64,000 nt of DNA, from contig CAWCYG010000001.1 of the NCBI GenBank assembly GCA_963799815.1, positions 62,001-126,000 on the forward strand, in the 5' to 3' direction. Positions 14,406 to 23,640 of this stretch are shown here, one piece after another (position 1 is the first letter of the stretch; every line of letters starts with the position of its first letter). The notes under the pieces are model-generated. The model did no database searches and was not told the DNA's origin. It was given only the letters and a program-made list of their open reading frames with translations. The translations under genes were made by a program, and so were the position numbers. Source of the stretch: JBDTSW01 sp963799815 (GTDB lineage: Bacteria > Actinomycetota > Thermoleophilia > Solirubrobacterales > 70-9).

Positions 14406-16193
14406 ATGGAGGCAGGAGCGAGCAGGCTCGCCCCGCGAGCGGTTGCGGGCACCGCTTGTGTCGCGGCCGTTCTGGCGCTAGCCCTTCCCGCAGGTGCGGG
14501 CGCACGGGCCAAGGAGCCAACCTCGATCGGATCGGGTGGCGCCGCCGCGAGCGTCGACACGCTCGCCACCCGGACCGCTGTCGAGACTCTGCGCCAAGGC
14601 GGCAACGCCGTCGATGCCGCCGTCGCCTCGGCCTCCGTCCTCGGGGTAACGGAGCCGTTTTCCGCAGGCATCGGTGGCGGCGGCTTCATGCTGATCCGAA
14701 CCCCCGAGGGCAAGGTGAAGACCATCGACGGACGCGAGGCCGCGCCGGCCGCGATGACGCCGGAGTCCTTCCTCGACGAGGGCGAGCCGCTCGGGTTCAA
14801 CCGCGCGCGCTACAGCGGCCTCTCCGCGGGCGTGCCGGGAACGGTCGCCACCTGGGACAAGGCGATCGAACGCTACGGCACGATTTCACTCGCCAAGGCG
14901 CTGCGGCCGGGAATGCAGGTGGCGCGCGGGGGCTTCCGGATCGACCAAACGTTCTTCGATCAGATTCAGGAGAACCTGGACTGGTTTGACGACATCCCGT
15001 CCACGGCCGAGCTCTACCTGAACAAGAACGGCAATCCCCGCAGGGTCGGCAGCACCCTGCGCAACCGCGATCTCGCCGACGCATACGGGCGGATTGGCGA
15101 CCTTGGCGCCGAGCGAGGCTTCTACCGGGGCGTGATCGCTGAAGCCATGGCCGAAGCTGCCCAGGACCCGCCGATCGCAGACGGCGCCGACCACCCTTGG
15201 CTCGCGGGCCTGCTGACGCGCAACGACATCCGTGCTTATGCAGCGCTCTGGCGCCCACCGACGAAGATCACCTACCGCGGGCAGGAGATCTGGGGTATGG
15301 GGCCGCCCTCGAGCGGAGGCTCGACGGTCGGCGAGGTCTTGAACATCCTCGAGGGCTACAACCTCGCGGCGGGCACGCGGGCACGCATGTATCACCGCTT
15401 CCTCGAGGCATCGCGCTACGCGTATGCGGATCGGGGCGCCTACCTCGCCGATCCCGCCTTCTTCGACGTGCCGCTTGCAGGCCTCCTGTCGGATTCCTAC
15501 GCCGCGGAGCGTCGCAACCTGATCACGAACCAGGCGGCGGACGCCGCGCCCGTCGACCCCGGTGATCCGAGAGACAACGGTGGACCCGGTGCTCGAGCGA
15601 GAGTCGATCGCGAGGGCAAGTCGACAACGCACCTGACCGTCGTCGACGAGGAGGGCATGGTCGTCTCCTACACGTTCACGATCGAGTCCACCGGCGGCAA
15701 CGGGATCGTCGTCCCGGGCTGGGGCTTCCTCCTCAACAACGAGTTGACGGACTTCACCTACGACGACCCGGAGGCGGCGAACGCCCCCGATGGCGGCAAG
15801 CGCCCACGCAGTTCGATGAGCCCCACGCTGGTCACGCGCGACGGCGAGCCGCAGCTGGCGCTTGGGTCGCCCGGTGGCTCGACGATCATCACCACCGTGC
15901 TTCAGGTCCTGATCGAGCGCCTCGACCGCGACACGGCGCTGCCTGACGCGATCGCCCGGCCGCGCGCGTCACAGCAGAACCTTGAGACCACAGTCGCCGA
16001 GCCGGCCTTCCTCGGCTCCCCGCTTGCGGACACGCTTACGGATGAGTTCGGCCACGAATTCTCCGAAGCGGACCCGCCCGAGATCGGGGCGGTGGCCGCG
16101 GTCGAGTTCCTCGGCGGCGGTGAGTTCTTGGCGGCGGCCGAGCCGGAGCGACGCGGAGGCGGCAGCGCGAAGGTGGTCAATCCCGAGGACTGA
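14406..16193 (+). CDS. ggt: Gamma-glutamyltransferase (glutathione hydrolase), secreted
   Basis: A 595-residue Ntn-hydrolase proenzyme that transfers or hydrolyses gamma-glutamyl groups outside the membrane. An N-terminal signal peptide (VAAVLALALPAGAGARA) is followed by GGNAVDAAVASASVLGVTEP and GIGGGGFMLIR of the large subunit. The self-cleavage and nucleophile site is T407 within KSTTHLTVVD. After it come the small-subunit motifs FLLNNELTDFTYD, RPRSSMSPT (oxyanion and lid) and GSPGGSTIITTVLQV. Length is typical. It stands alone between convergent genes, and its 3' end is 8 nt from the kinase gene. It could recycle extracellular gamma-glutamyl compounds as an amino-acid source. Confidence 0.95.
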   Translation: MEAGASRLAPRAVAGTACVAAVLALALPAGAGARAKEPTSIGSGGAAASVDTLATRTAVETLRQGGNAVDAAVASASVLGVTEPFSAGIGGGGFMLIRTPEGKVKTIDGREAAPAAMTPESFLDEGEPLGFNRARYSGLSAGVPGTVATWDKAIERYGTISLAKALRPGMQVARGGFRIDQTFFDQIQENLDWFDDIPSTAELYLNKNGNPRRVGSTLRNRDLADAYGRIGDLGAERGFYRGVIAEAMAEAAQDPPIADGADHPWLAGLLTRNDIRAYAALWRPPTKITYRGQEIWGMGPPSSGGSTVGEVLNILEGYNLAAGTRARMYHRFLEASRYAYADRGAYLADPAFFDVPLAGLLSDSYAAERRNLITNQAADAAPVDPGDPRDNGGPGARARVDREGKSTTHLTVVDEEGMVVSYTFTIESTGGNGIVVPGWGFLLNNELTDFTYDDPEAANAPDGGKRPRSSMSPTLVTRDGEPQLALGSPGGSTIITTVLQVLIERLDRDTALPDAIARPRASQQNLETTVAEPAFLGSPLADTLTDEFGHEFSEADPPEIGAVAAVEFLGGGEFLAAAEPERRGGGSAKVVNPED

Positions 16194-16201
16194 GCCTCCG
16201 C

Positions 16202-17257
16202 TCAGCTCAACCGTCGCTCGGCCGCATCGGCGCCCTCTGCGAGGCGCTCCACGAGCTTGGCGAACTGCTCGTAGCCCTCCTCGGCCTTGCCGTAGCCGCC
16301 CTGCGCGTAGCGCGAGTACACGCCTTGGAGGATCACCGCGAGCTTCCAGTAGCCGAGCGCGACGAAGAAGTCGAGCTGTGAGAGGTCTCGGCCCGAGGCT
16401 TTCGCGTAACGCTCTCGCAGCTCGGCGCGACCGGGAAAGCCCGGGGCCGTCGTTGGCGGATCGAAGAGTGGGATGAGATCGTCGCCCAACTCCGACCAAT
16501 ACACCATCAACATCCCCACGTCGGCGAGCGGGTCCCCCAGCGTGCACAGCTCCCAGTCGACGACGGCCACGACCTCGCCGCTCGAGGCATCCAGGATCAT
16601 GTTGTCGAGCCGGTAGTCGCCATGGACGATGGTGGCGGCGCCCTGCTCGGGAATACGTGAGACCAGGCGCTGATGCACTTCGTCCACGAGCGGCACCTCG
16701 TGACTCTTCGAGCCCTCCCACTGACGGTGCCACCGGCGCAGCTGACGGGCCGCATAGTCCTCGCGCTTGCCGAGCTCGCCGAGCCCCACCGAGTCGGGCT
16801 CGACTGCGTGGATCGCGACCAGCGTATCGACGACCCGCTCGGCGATCGCTCGCCGGTCTCCCTCGCTGGGAAAGCAGTTGATCGCTTCGCGCTGCGAGCG
16901 CAGGATCGCCCCATCGACGAAGTCCATGACGTAGAAGGGTGCGCCGTTTGTGGCCTCGTCCTCGCAGAGGCCCACCGGCCTCGGGACCGGCACCGCGGTA
17001 TCGGCGAGGGCCGAGATGATCCGGTGCTCGCGCGCCATGTCGTGGGCCGAGGCGAGACGCTCGCCGAGGGGCGGGCGGCGCAGCGCCCACCGGCGCCCGG
17101 CCGAATCGGCCACCCCGTAGGTGAGGTTGGAGCGCCCACCCGCTATTCGCTCAAACGCGAGTGGGGGCTCGGCAGCGTCCACATGTTCGGCGAACCACGC
17201 CTCTACGGCGGGGCCGTCGATGCCTTCAGGTGCGTTGGAGGTGCGCTCCGCCGCCAT
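16202..17257 (-). CDS. Aminoglycoside-phosphotransferase-like kinase, ACAD10/11-associated type
   Basis: A 351-residue protein-kinase-fold phosphotransferase. RIAGGRSNLTYGVADSAGRR with RPPLGERLASAHDMAREHRI in the N-lobe matches the kinase domain that precedes the dehydrogenase in ACAD10/ACAD11 and bacterial LvaA-like proteins. Catalytic residues are in IVHGDYRLDNMI (H212, D214, N) and the metal site VVDWELCTLGDPLADVGML. Such kinases phosphorylate the hydroxyl of 4-hydroxyacyl-CoAs. The partner dehydrogenase (13050-14345) is 1.9 kb away on the other strand. It lies downstream of the helicase gene (22 nt), with which it may be co-transcribed. Confidence 0.88.
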   Translation of the reverse strand: MAAERTSNAPEGIDGPAVEAWFAEHVDAAEPPLAFERIAGGRSNLTYGVADSAGRRWALRRPPLGERLASAHDMAREHRIISALADTAVPVPRPVGLCEDEATNGAPFYVMDFVDGAILRSQREAINCFPSEGDRRAIAERVVDTLVAIHAVEPDSVGLGELGKREDYAARQLRRWHRQWEGSKSHEVPLVDEVHQRLVSRIPEQGAATIVHGDYRLDNMILDASSGEVVAVVDWELCTLGDPLADVGMLMVYWSELGDDLIPLFDPPTTAPGFPGRAELRERYAKASGRDLSQLDFFVALGYWKLAVILQGVYSRYAQGGYGKAEEGYEQFAKLVERLAEGADAAERRLS

Positions 17258-17279
17258 GCGGCGAAGGCTCTCACAGGGC

Positions 17280-18773
17280 TCAGCCCTTCGCGTATTCGAC
17301 TCTGACCTGCTTGCCCTTCAGCTTCGTGCCGTCGAGGCGCTCCAGCGCCCGTTCCGCATGATCGGCCTCGAGATCGACGAACGCGAAGCGCTCGAGCACC
17401 CTGATCTCGCCGATCGCCCCATCGGGGACAACCGCGCCCTCGACCAAGGCCCAGCGAATGTCCTCGTCAGAGATGCCGCTGCGACGCCCGCGGTTGATGA
17501 AGAGCTTCGCGTGATCCCCGTCCACCGCACCGTCGTCCGGAGCCCCCTCGTCAGTTGCCCCCTCCTCCGCCGGCAGCCTCTCACGCCCACGCCGAGTCGA
17601 GCGCTGTGAGCGATCGCGGGAGTGGTCGCGGCGCCTCGGTCGGGGGGCGTGCTCGAGACGCTCTTCGGGTGGCTCCCACTCGCCGATGGATGTCTTTGCC
17701 TCGCGCTCGATGCGCTCGATCTCATCGCGCTGAGCGGGGGTGACGAACGTGATCGCGCGGCCCGTTCGGCCCACCCGGCCGGTGCGCCCGATCCGGTGGA
17801 CGTACGGCTCCGTGGTGGTGGGCACGTCGTAGTTGATGACGTGGGTCACGTGCTCGATGTCGAGGCCGCGAGCGGCCACATCGGTCGCAACCAGTAGCGG
17901 GAGGTTGCGTGCCTTGAAGGCGAGCATCACACCGTCACGCTGACCCTGTGTCATGTCGCCGTGAAGCGCCTTGGCCTTGAGCCCCTTGCGCCGCAGGGAC
18001 TCATCGAGCTTGGCCGTGCCGATCTTCGTCCGGCAGAAGATGATCGCCTGCTCCGGCTCCTCGCTGCGAAGAATCTCGATCAGGCGATCGGTCTTCTGCT
18101 TGGCGGGAACCTCGACGAAAGCCTGCTCGATCGCATCCACCGTGAGCTGCATCGGCGTCACCTTGATCGTCACCGGGCCATACATGTAGGCCTCGGCGAG
18201 TCGCGCGATCGGTGGCGGCATCGTCGCCGAGAAGAGCGCGGTCTGGCGGCCGCCGGGGCACATACGAAGGATCCGCTCGACATCCTCGACGAACCCGAGG
18301 TCCAGCATCTCGTCAGCTTCGTCAAGCACGACATAGCGCGCCGAGCTGAGCAGGAGCGAGCCCCGTGTCACCAGATCGAGCATGCGACCGACCGTCGCGA
18401 CGACGACGTGGGCGCCCTGACGCAGGCGCGCCTGCTGCGTCGCGACGGCCTGACCGCCGAAGACCGCCAGAACCTCGATGGGGAGATGCTCGGCGTAGGC
18501 GCGCAGGGACTGGGTCACCTGGATGCAGAGCTCGCGCGTCGGTGTCAGCACGACGGCCTGGGTGTCCCCGGAGTCGGGATCGAGGTGATCGAGCAGTGGC
18601 AGCCCGAAGGCGGCGGTCTTGCCGGTCCCGGTCTGGGCCTGCCCAATGACGTCGTGGCCGGCGACGAGCTCGGGGATCGCCTGCTCCTGAATCGGGGTCG
18701 GCTCCGAGTAGCCGAGCTCGTCCAGGGTTTGGAGCAGCCCGTCGGAAAGGCCAAGATCGCGGAATGTCGCCAT
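17280..18773 (-). CDS. DEAD-box ATP-dependent RNA helicase with C-terminal DbpA-like RRM
   Basis: A 497-residue DEAD-box helicase. The ordered motifs are: Q motif PTPIQEQAIPEL, motif I AQTGTGKTAAF, PTRELCIQV, TVGRMLDL, VLDEADEM, FSATMP, HGDMTQGQRD, ATDVAARGLDIEHV and HRIGRTGRVGRTG. A basic Arg-rich linker (about residues 370-410) is followed by an RRM-like domain (HAKLFINRGRRSGIS through GKQVRVEY) of the DbpA/CsdA RNA-binding kind. It probably remodels structured RNA in ribosome assembly or cold response. It lies 12 nt downstream of the quinone oxidoreductase gene on the same strand. Confidence 0.95.
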   Translation of the reverse strand: MATFRDLGLSDGLLQTLDELGYSEPTPIQEQAIPELVAGHDVIGQAQTGTGKTAAFGLPLLDHLDPDSGDTQAVVLTPTRELCIQVTQSLRAYAEHLPIEVLAVFGGQAVATQQARLRQGAHVVVATVGRMLDLVTRGSLLLSSARYVVLDEADEMLDLGFVEDVERILRMCPGGRQTALFSATMPPPIARLAEAYMYGPVTIKVTPMQLTVDAIEQAFVEVPAKQKTDRLIEILRSEEPEQAIIFCRTKIGTAKLDESLRRKGLKAKALHGDMTQGQRDGVMLAFKARNLPLLVATDVAARGLDIEHVTHVINYDVPTTTEPYVHRIGRTGRVGRTGRAITFVTPAQRDEIERIEREAKTSIGEWEPPEERLEHAPRPRRRDHSRDRSQRSTRRGRERLPAEEGATDEGAPDDGAVDGDHAKLFINRGRRSGISDEDIRWALVEGAVVPDGAIGEIRVLERFAFVDLEADHAERALERLDGTKLKGKQVRVEYAKG

Positions 18774-18785
18774 GTTCAGGGAGGG

Positions 18786-19691
18786 TTAGGAGGAGGGGTC
18801 CAGCAGGAGCTTGCCGTGTGTGCGCCGCGCCGAGAGGTCCTCGTGGGCGCGGGGCGCGTCGCCTAGAGGGTAGACGCCTCCGATCACAACCTCGAGCTCG
18901 CCGGCCTCAACGGCTCGCAGGAGGTCGGTCACCATGGCCGCCACGAGGTCACGCTTCGGCACCAGACGCATGAGCCAGAAGCCGATCACCGCACGTGAGT
19001 GGCGCATCAGATGCCCGGTGTCGACCTGATTGGGCTCCCGGGAAGCGTTTCCGAACGAGACCAGACGGCCGAAGGGCGCCAGGGCGCGAAGGCAGGAGTC
19101 GAAGGTGGCGCCACCTGTCATCTCGAGTACCGCGTCGATGGGCTCGCCATCGTTCGCCTCGAGGATCGCCGCCTGAAGGTCGTCGTGTCGCGAGTCGACG
19201 GTGGCATCGGCGCCGAGGCGCGAGGCCAGCTCCCGTTTCTCTTCGCTCGAGGCGAGGGCGATGACGCGGCCGCCCGCGCGCTTCGCCAGCTGCACGGCGA
19301 GCGTACCGGTACCCCCGCCCGCCGCCTGGACGACGATGGTCTCCCCCTCCTTGAGAGCCGCGCACCGGTTCACGAGCGCGTGCGCCGTGAGCCCCTGGAG
19401 CAGGAGGCCTGCGGCGACGTCGTCGCTGACGCCATCGGGGACCGGCACCATCCACCCCTCCGGCACCGCGACCTTCTCCGCGTAGCCACCGCCGGCGAGG
19501 ATCGCGGCGACACGTCGGCCGTCGGGGGTCGTCCCGGCGATCTCGCCCCCTGGGATCATGGGCAGGGACTGCTTCGCGAGGTAGTCGTCGCGCGTGGCGT
19601 GCGTGTCCGCGAAGTTGATGCCCGCCCGGAGGACGTCCACGACCACGATGCCGTCCCCCGCTTCGGGCTCGGGCAACTCGACGAGGTTCAT
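18786..19691 (-). CDS. Zinc-independent quinone oxidoreductase (MDR family), N-terminus likely frameshifted
   Basis: A 301-residue NADPH-dependent medium-chain dehydrogenase/reductase. GINFADTHATRDDY and PGGEIAGTTPDGRRVAA are from the catalytic domain. The Rossmann motif is AAGGGTGTLAVQLAK, followed by the conserved LEMTGGATFDSCL. The zinc-ligand cysteines are absent, as in quinone reductases. Family members start about 15 residues earlier. That sequence (VRAIQVEEFGGP, GTG at 19734) is present but one base out of frame: 43 nt separate it from the ATG at 19691. The extra base lies in the run GGGG-CCCCCC at 19698-19707. Either an assembly error or a real lesion with reinitiation at MNLVELPEP would explain this. 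Confidence 0.85.
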   Translation of the reverse strand: MNLVELPEPEAGDGIVVVDVLRAGINFADTHATRDDYLAKQSLPMIPGGEIAGTTPDGRRVAAILAGGGYAEKVAVPEGWMVPVPDGVSDDVAAGLLLQGLTAHALVNRCAALKEGETIVVQAAGGGTGTLAVQLAKRAGGRVIALASSEEKRELASRLGADATVDSRHDDLQAAILEANDGEPIDAVLEMTGGATFDSCLRALAPFGRLVSFGNASREPNQVDTGHLMRHSRAVIGFWLMRLVPKRDLVAAMVTDLLRAVEAGELEVVIGGVYPLGDAPRAHEDLSARRTHGKLLLDPSS

Positions 19692-19819
19692 GACCTCGGG
19701 GCCCCCCGAACTCCTCGACCTGGATCGCCCTCACGGGGCCAGTCTGTCTGATTGGGACGGGGCGCGTGTTCGACGTCTCCGGCCCGCGCCCACGCTCGTT
19801 CTGCCAGCATCCTCCGGCC

Positions 19820-20749
19820 GTGTCGCTGACCGTGGTCGGGTCCATCGCTTTCGATGCCGTGCGCACGCCCTTCGGCGAGCGCGACCGGATGCTGGGCGGC
19901 TCGGCGGTGCATTTCGCCCTCGCCGCCTCGTTCCTGGGCGAAGTGCACGTGGTGGGACCGGTGGGCGACGACTTCTCCGACGAGCATCTGAAGCTGCTGC
20001 GCGAGCGCGGCGCCGACGTCGGCGACATCGAGCGCGTCCCGGGCGGCAAGACCTTCTTCTGGCGTGGGCACTACGGGTTCGACATGAACGTGGCGCACAC
20101 GGACGACACCCAGCTCAACGTCTTCGGCGACTTCGAGCCGAAGCTCTCACCCGCCTCGCGGGAGGCGGAAGTGCTCTTTCTCGCGAATATCCAACCCGAC
20201 CTGCAGCGGCGAGTTCGAGATCAGTGCGAGGGGGCTCGGTTCGTCGCGCTCGACACCATGAACCTCTGGATCAATACCGCCCGCGAGTCGCTCACGGCCG
20301 TGATTGGAGAGGTCGACTGCCTCATGGTCAACGACGCGGAGATTCGCCAGCTCACCGACGAGCCGAATCTCGCGCGTGCGGCAAAGGCGGTGATGGAGCT
20401 CGGCCCCCGGGTCGTGATCGCGAAGCGTGGTGAGTACGGCGCGGCGATGTTCACCCCCACCGGGTTCTTCGCCCTCCCGGGCTTCCCCCTCGAGGACGTC
20501 CGCGACCCGACTGGCGCCGGCGACTCGTTCGCGGGCGGTTTTCTCGGCTATCTGGACGGCCACGCCGAGCGGCTTCCGGACGCGGGGCTGCTGCTCGACG
20601 ACGGCACCCTTCGAATGGCCATGGCCTACGGCAGCGTGCTCGGCTCGTTCAATGTCGAGGACTTCGGGACCGAGCGGGTCGCGAGCCTGCGAGCAGAGGA
20701 GATCGAGGAGCGAATCGCTCAACTTCGGGCCATGACGGCGTTCGCCTGA
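19820..20749 (+). CDS. PfkB-family carbohydrate kinase
   Basis: A 309-residue ribokinase-fold sugar or nucleoside kinase. It begins VSLTVVGSIAFDAV and has the substrate-binding MLGGSAVHFALAASFLG near residue 30. The second PfkB signature DPTGAGDSFAGGFLGYL includes the anion hole GAGD with the catalytic Asp. The stretch DCLMVNDAEIRQLT is the usual N-x-x-E ATP/Mg site. Substrate cannot be assigned (adenosine, ribose and fructose kinases share this outline). The GTG start was preferred because the upstream codons (MFDVSGPRPRS) do not resemble family N-termini. It is divergent from the oxidoreductase and 46 nt upstream of citrate synthase. Confidence 0.85.
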   Translation: MSLTVVGSIAFDAVRTPFGERDRMLGGSAVHFALAASFLGEVHVVGPVGDDFSDEHLKLLRERGADVGDIERVPGGKTFFWRGHYGFDMNVAHTDDTQLNVFGDFEPKLSPASREAEVLFLANIQPDLQRRVRDQCEGARFVALDTMNLWINTARESLTAVIGEVDCLMVNDAEIRQLTDEPNLARAAKAVMELGPRVVIAKRGEYGAAMFTPTGFFALPGFPLEDVRDPTGAGDSFAGGFLGYLDGHAERLPDAGLLLDDGTLRMAMAYGSVLGSFNVEDFGTERVASLRAEEIEERIAQLRAMTAFA

Positions 20750-20795
20750 GAGAATGTGGGTACTCACAGAGCTCACGATTTAGGAGACCACGCCT

Positions 20796-22193
<1,398 letters not shown>

Positions 22194-22202
22194 GGCCGGC
22201 GC

Positions 22203-23639
22203 TCAGCCTCGTTCGTACGAGCCCGCGTCGCAAGCCGAGCCGTGAGGTCGCGTTGCGCCCCGCTGGTCGATGTCCGGCGGCGGACAGCCCGCCGTGACCG
22301 CGTTCCTCGCTGCGCTCCCGCCCAGGAGAGCATGGGTCAGGGTCGGTCCGCCGTTTTCCGAGAGCCCGCCGAGGCGGGGATCGGCGCCCGACTGGTCGCC
22401 GACGCCGCCCAGGACGCAGCTCATCCCCGAGTCGACGTTGTAGCCGAGCGAGGTGATGGTGCCGGTCCCAGTGCAATCGGGACCGGGGTTCTCGAGCACC
22501 GTGGCGCGGAGCGTAAGCGACCCCGCGGCCGGAGAGCTGAAGACCCCAGAACCTGCCGGTGGAGGCGAAGCAGGCGCTCGATTGCGAGCGATCGTCGAGT
22601 GGCTGAGGGCGAGCGCGCCGCCTGAGCGCAGGATGCCCCCGGCAAAGGTCTTCAGCGTGATTCCGTTCGGTGGGCCCTCGACGCGGTTCGAGCTGACCGT
22701 CGAGTTCTCCACCCTGAGCGGCCCGAAGCTGGCGATGCCGCCTCCAGCCCGAGCGGCGTTCTCGCTGACAGTCGAGCGTGTCACCGACAGCTGCACCGAA
22801 CCGGTATGGAACAGTCCACCACCGCTGCCGGCCTCCGCCGTGTTCCTCGCGACCGTGGAGCGCTCGATCACTCCCAGCCCCTGCGTGAACAGACCGCCGC
22901 CGGCCGCGTTCTCCGCGCCACCGCCGACGGTGGCACGGTTGCCTGAGATCCGCGTGCGGTCGATCTCAAGCGTCGCGTCGGATTCCTCACCCGCGTGCGC
23001 GAGCCCGCCACCGGCAGACCCACCGCCCACTGCGGTCGCGTGGGCCCGGTTGTTCGTGATGCGGGAGTCACTGACCGCCAGCGAACCGGTGCTGTAGATG
23101 CCCCCACCACGCACCTGACCGAAGTCGCCGCGGCGCTCGTTGCCTCTAACCGTTACGTCGTCGAGCGCCAGGGCGAAGCCGGAGGCGGTGATGCCCCCTC
23201 CCGCGCCGCCTCCCCCGGTGACCGTGAGCCCGGAGATCGAGATGATCTCGGGATCAGCAGTCGGTGGGATGTCGATGACGCCCGCCTCGTCCGTCTGGCG
23301 AATGGTTGTGCGGTCGGCTCCAGCGCCCACGATCTCCGTCTCATCCTCGATTCGCAGGGGAGCGTCGAGGATCCCCGACCCGGGGTGGTTCTTGATCGGG
23401 TAAGTCCCCGCCGGTACCCTGATCCGCTCGAGCCCCGGGTTGAGCAGCGAGTTCGCCTCGGTGAGCGCGGCGCGCAATGTGCACCGGCCGTTGGCGGCCT
23501 CGCAGTTCCCGTCGATGGTCAGATCGAGCTTGTCCTTGGTGGAGTTGACGCGGAAGACGAGGGCATGCGCCGGTGCTGCCGCGCCCAGCGCCAAGGCGAG
23601 AGCGCCAACGAACCCCGCGAGCCGGCGCGCCGCGGGCAT
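22203..23639 (-). CDS. Secreted CSLREA-type right-handed beta-helix protein (second of a pair)
   Basis: A 478-residue exported protein. After a signal peptide (RLAGFVGALALALGAAAPAHA) it has a CSLREA-like segment, GRCTLRAALTEANSL. Many parallel-beta-helix turns follow, with repeating GGGI/GGGL and S-x-I/V-x-x-N steps (SDSRITNNRA, DRTRISGNRATV, ERSTVARNTAEAG, TRSTVSENAAR, ENSTVSSNRVEG). A C-terminal choice-of-anchor-like end holds GPTLTHALL and CPPPDIDQRGATRP...CDAGSYE. Such proteins are surface or extracellular and often polysaccharide-binding or structural. No catalytic motif is evident. The ATG at MPAARRLAG is 1 nt after the stop of the preceding paralogue. An ATG 30 nt earlier is an alternative. 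Confidence 0.75.
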   Translation of the reverse strand: MPAARRLAGFVGALALALGAAAPAHALVFRVNSTKDKLDLTIDGNCEAANGRCTLRAALTEANSLLNPGLERIRVPAGTYPIKNHPGSGILDAPLRIEDETEIVGAGADRTTIRQTDEAGVIDIPPTADPEIISISGLTVTGGGGAGGGITASGFALALDDVTVRGNERRGDFGQVRGGGIYSTGSLAVSDSRITNNRAHATAVGGGSAGGGLAHAGEESDATLEIDRTRISGNRATVGGGAENAAGGGLFTQGLGVIERSTVARNTAEAGSGGGLFHTGSVQLSVTRSTVSENAARAGGGIASFGPLRVENSTVSSNRVEGPPNGITLKTFAGGILRSGGALALSHSTIARNRAPASPPPAGSGVFSSPAAGSLTLRATVLENPGPDCTGTGTITSLGYNVDSGMSCVLGGVGDQSGADPRLGGLSENGGPTLTHALLGGSAARNAVTAGCPPPDIDQRGATRPHGSACDAGSYERG

Positions 23640-23640
23640 C

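Noticed and set aside
20750..20795. Near-palindrome GTGGGTACTCAC before citrate synthase as an operator
   Set aside because: Short, imperfect and unsupported by context, likely chance.
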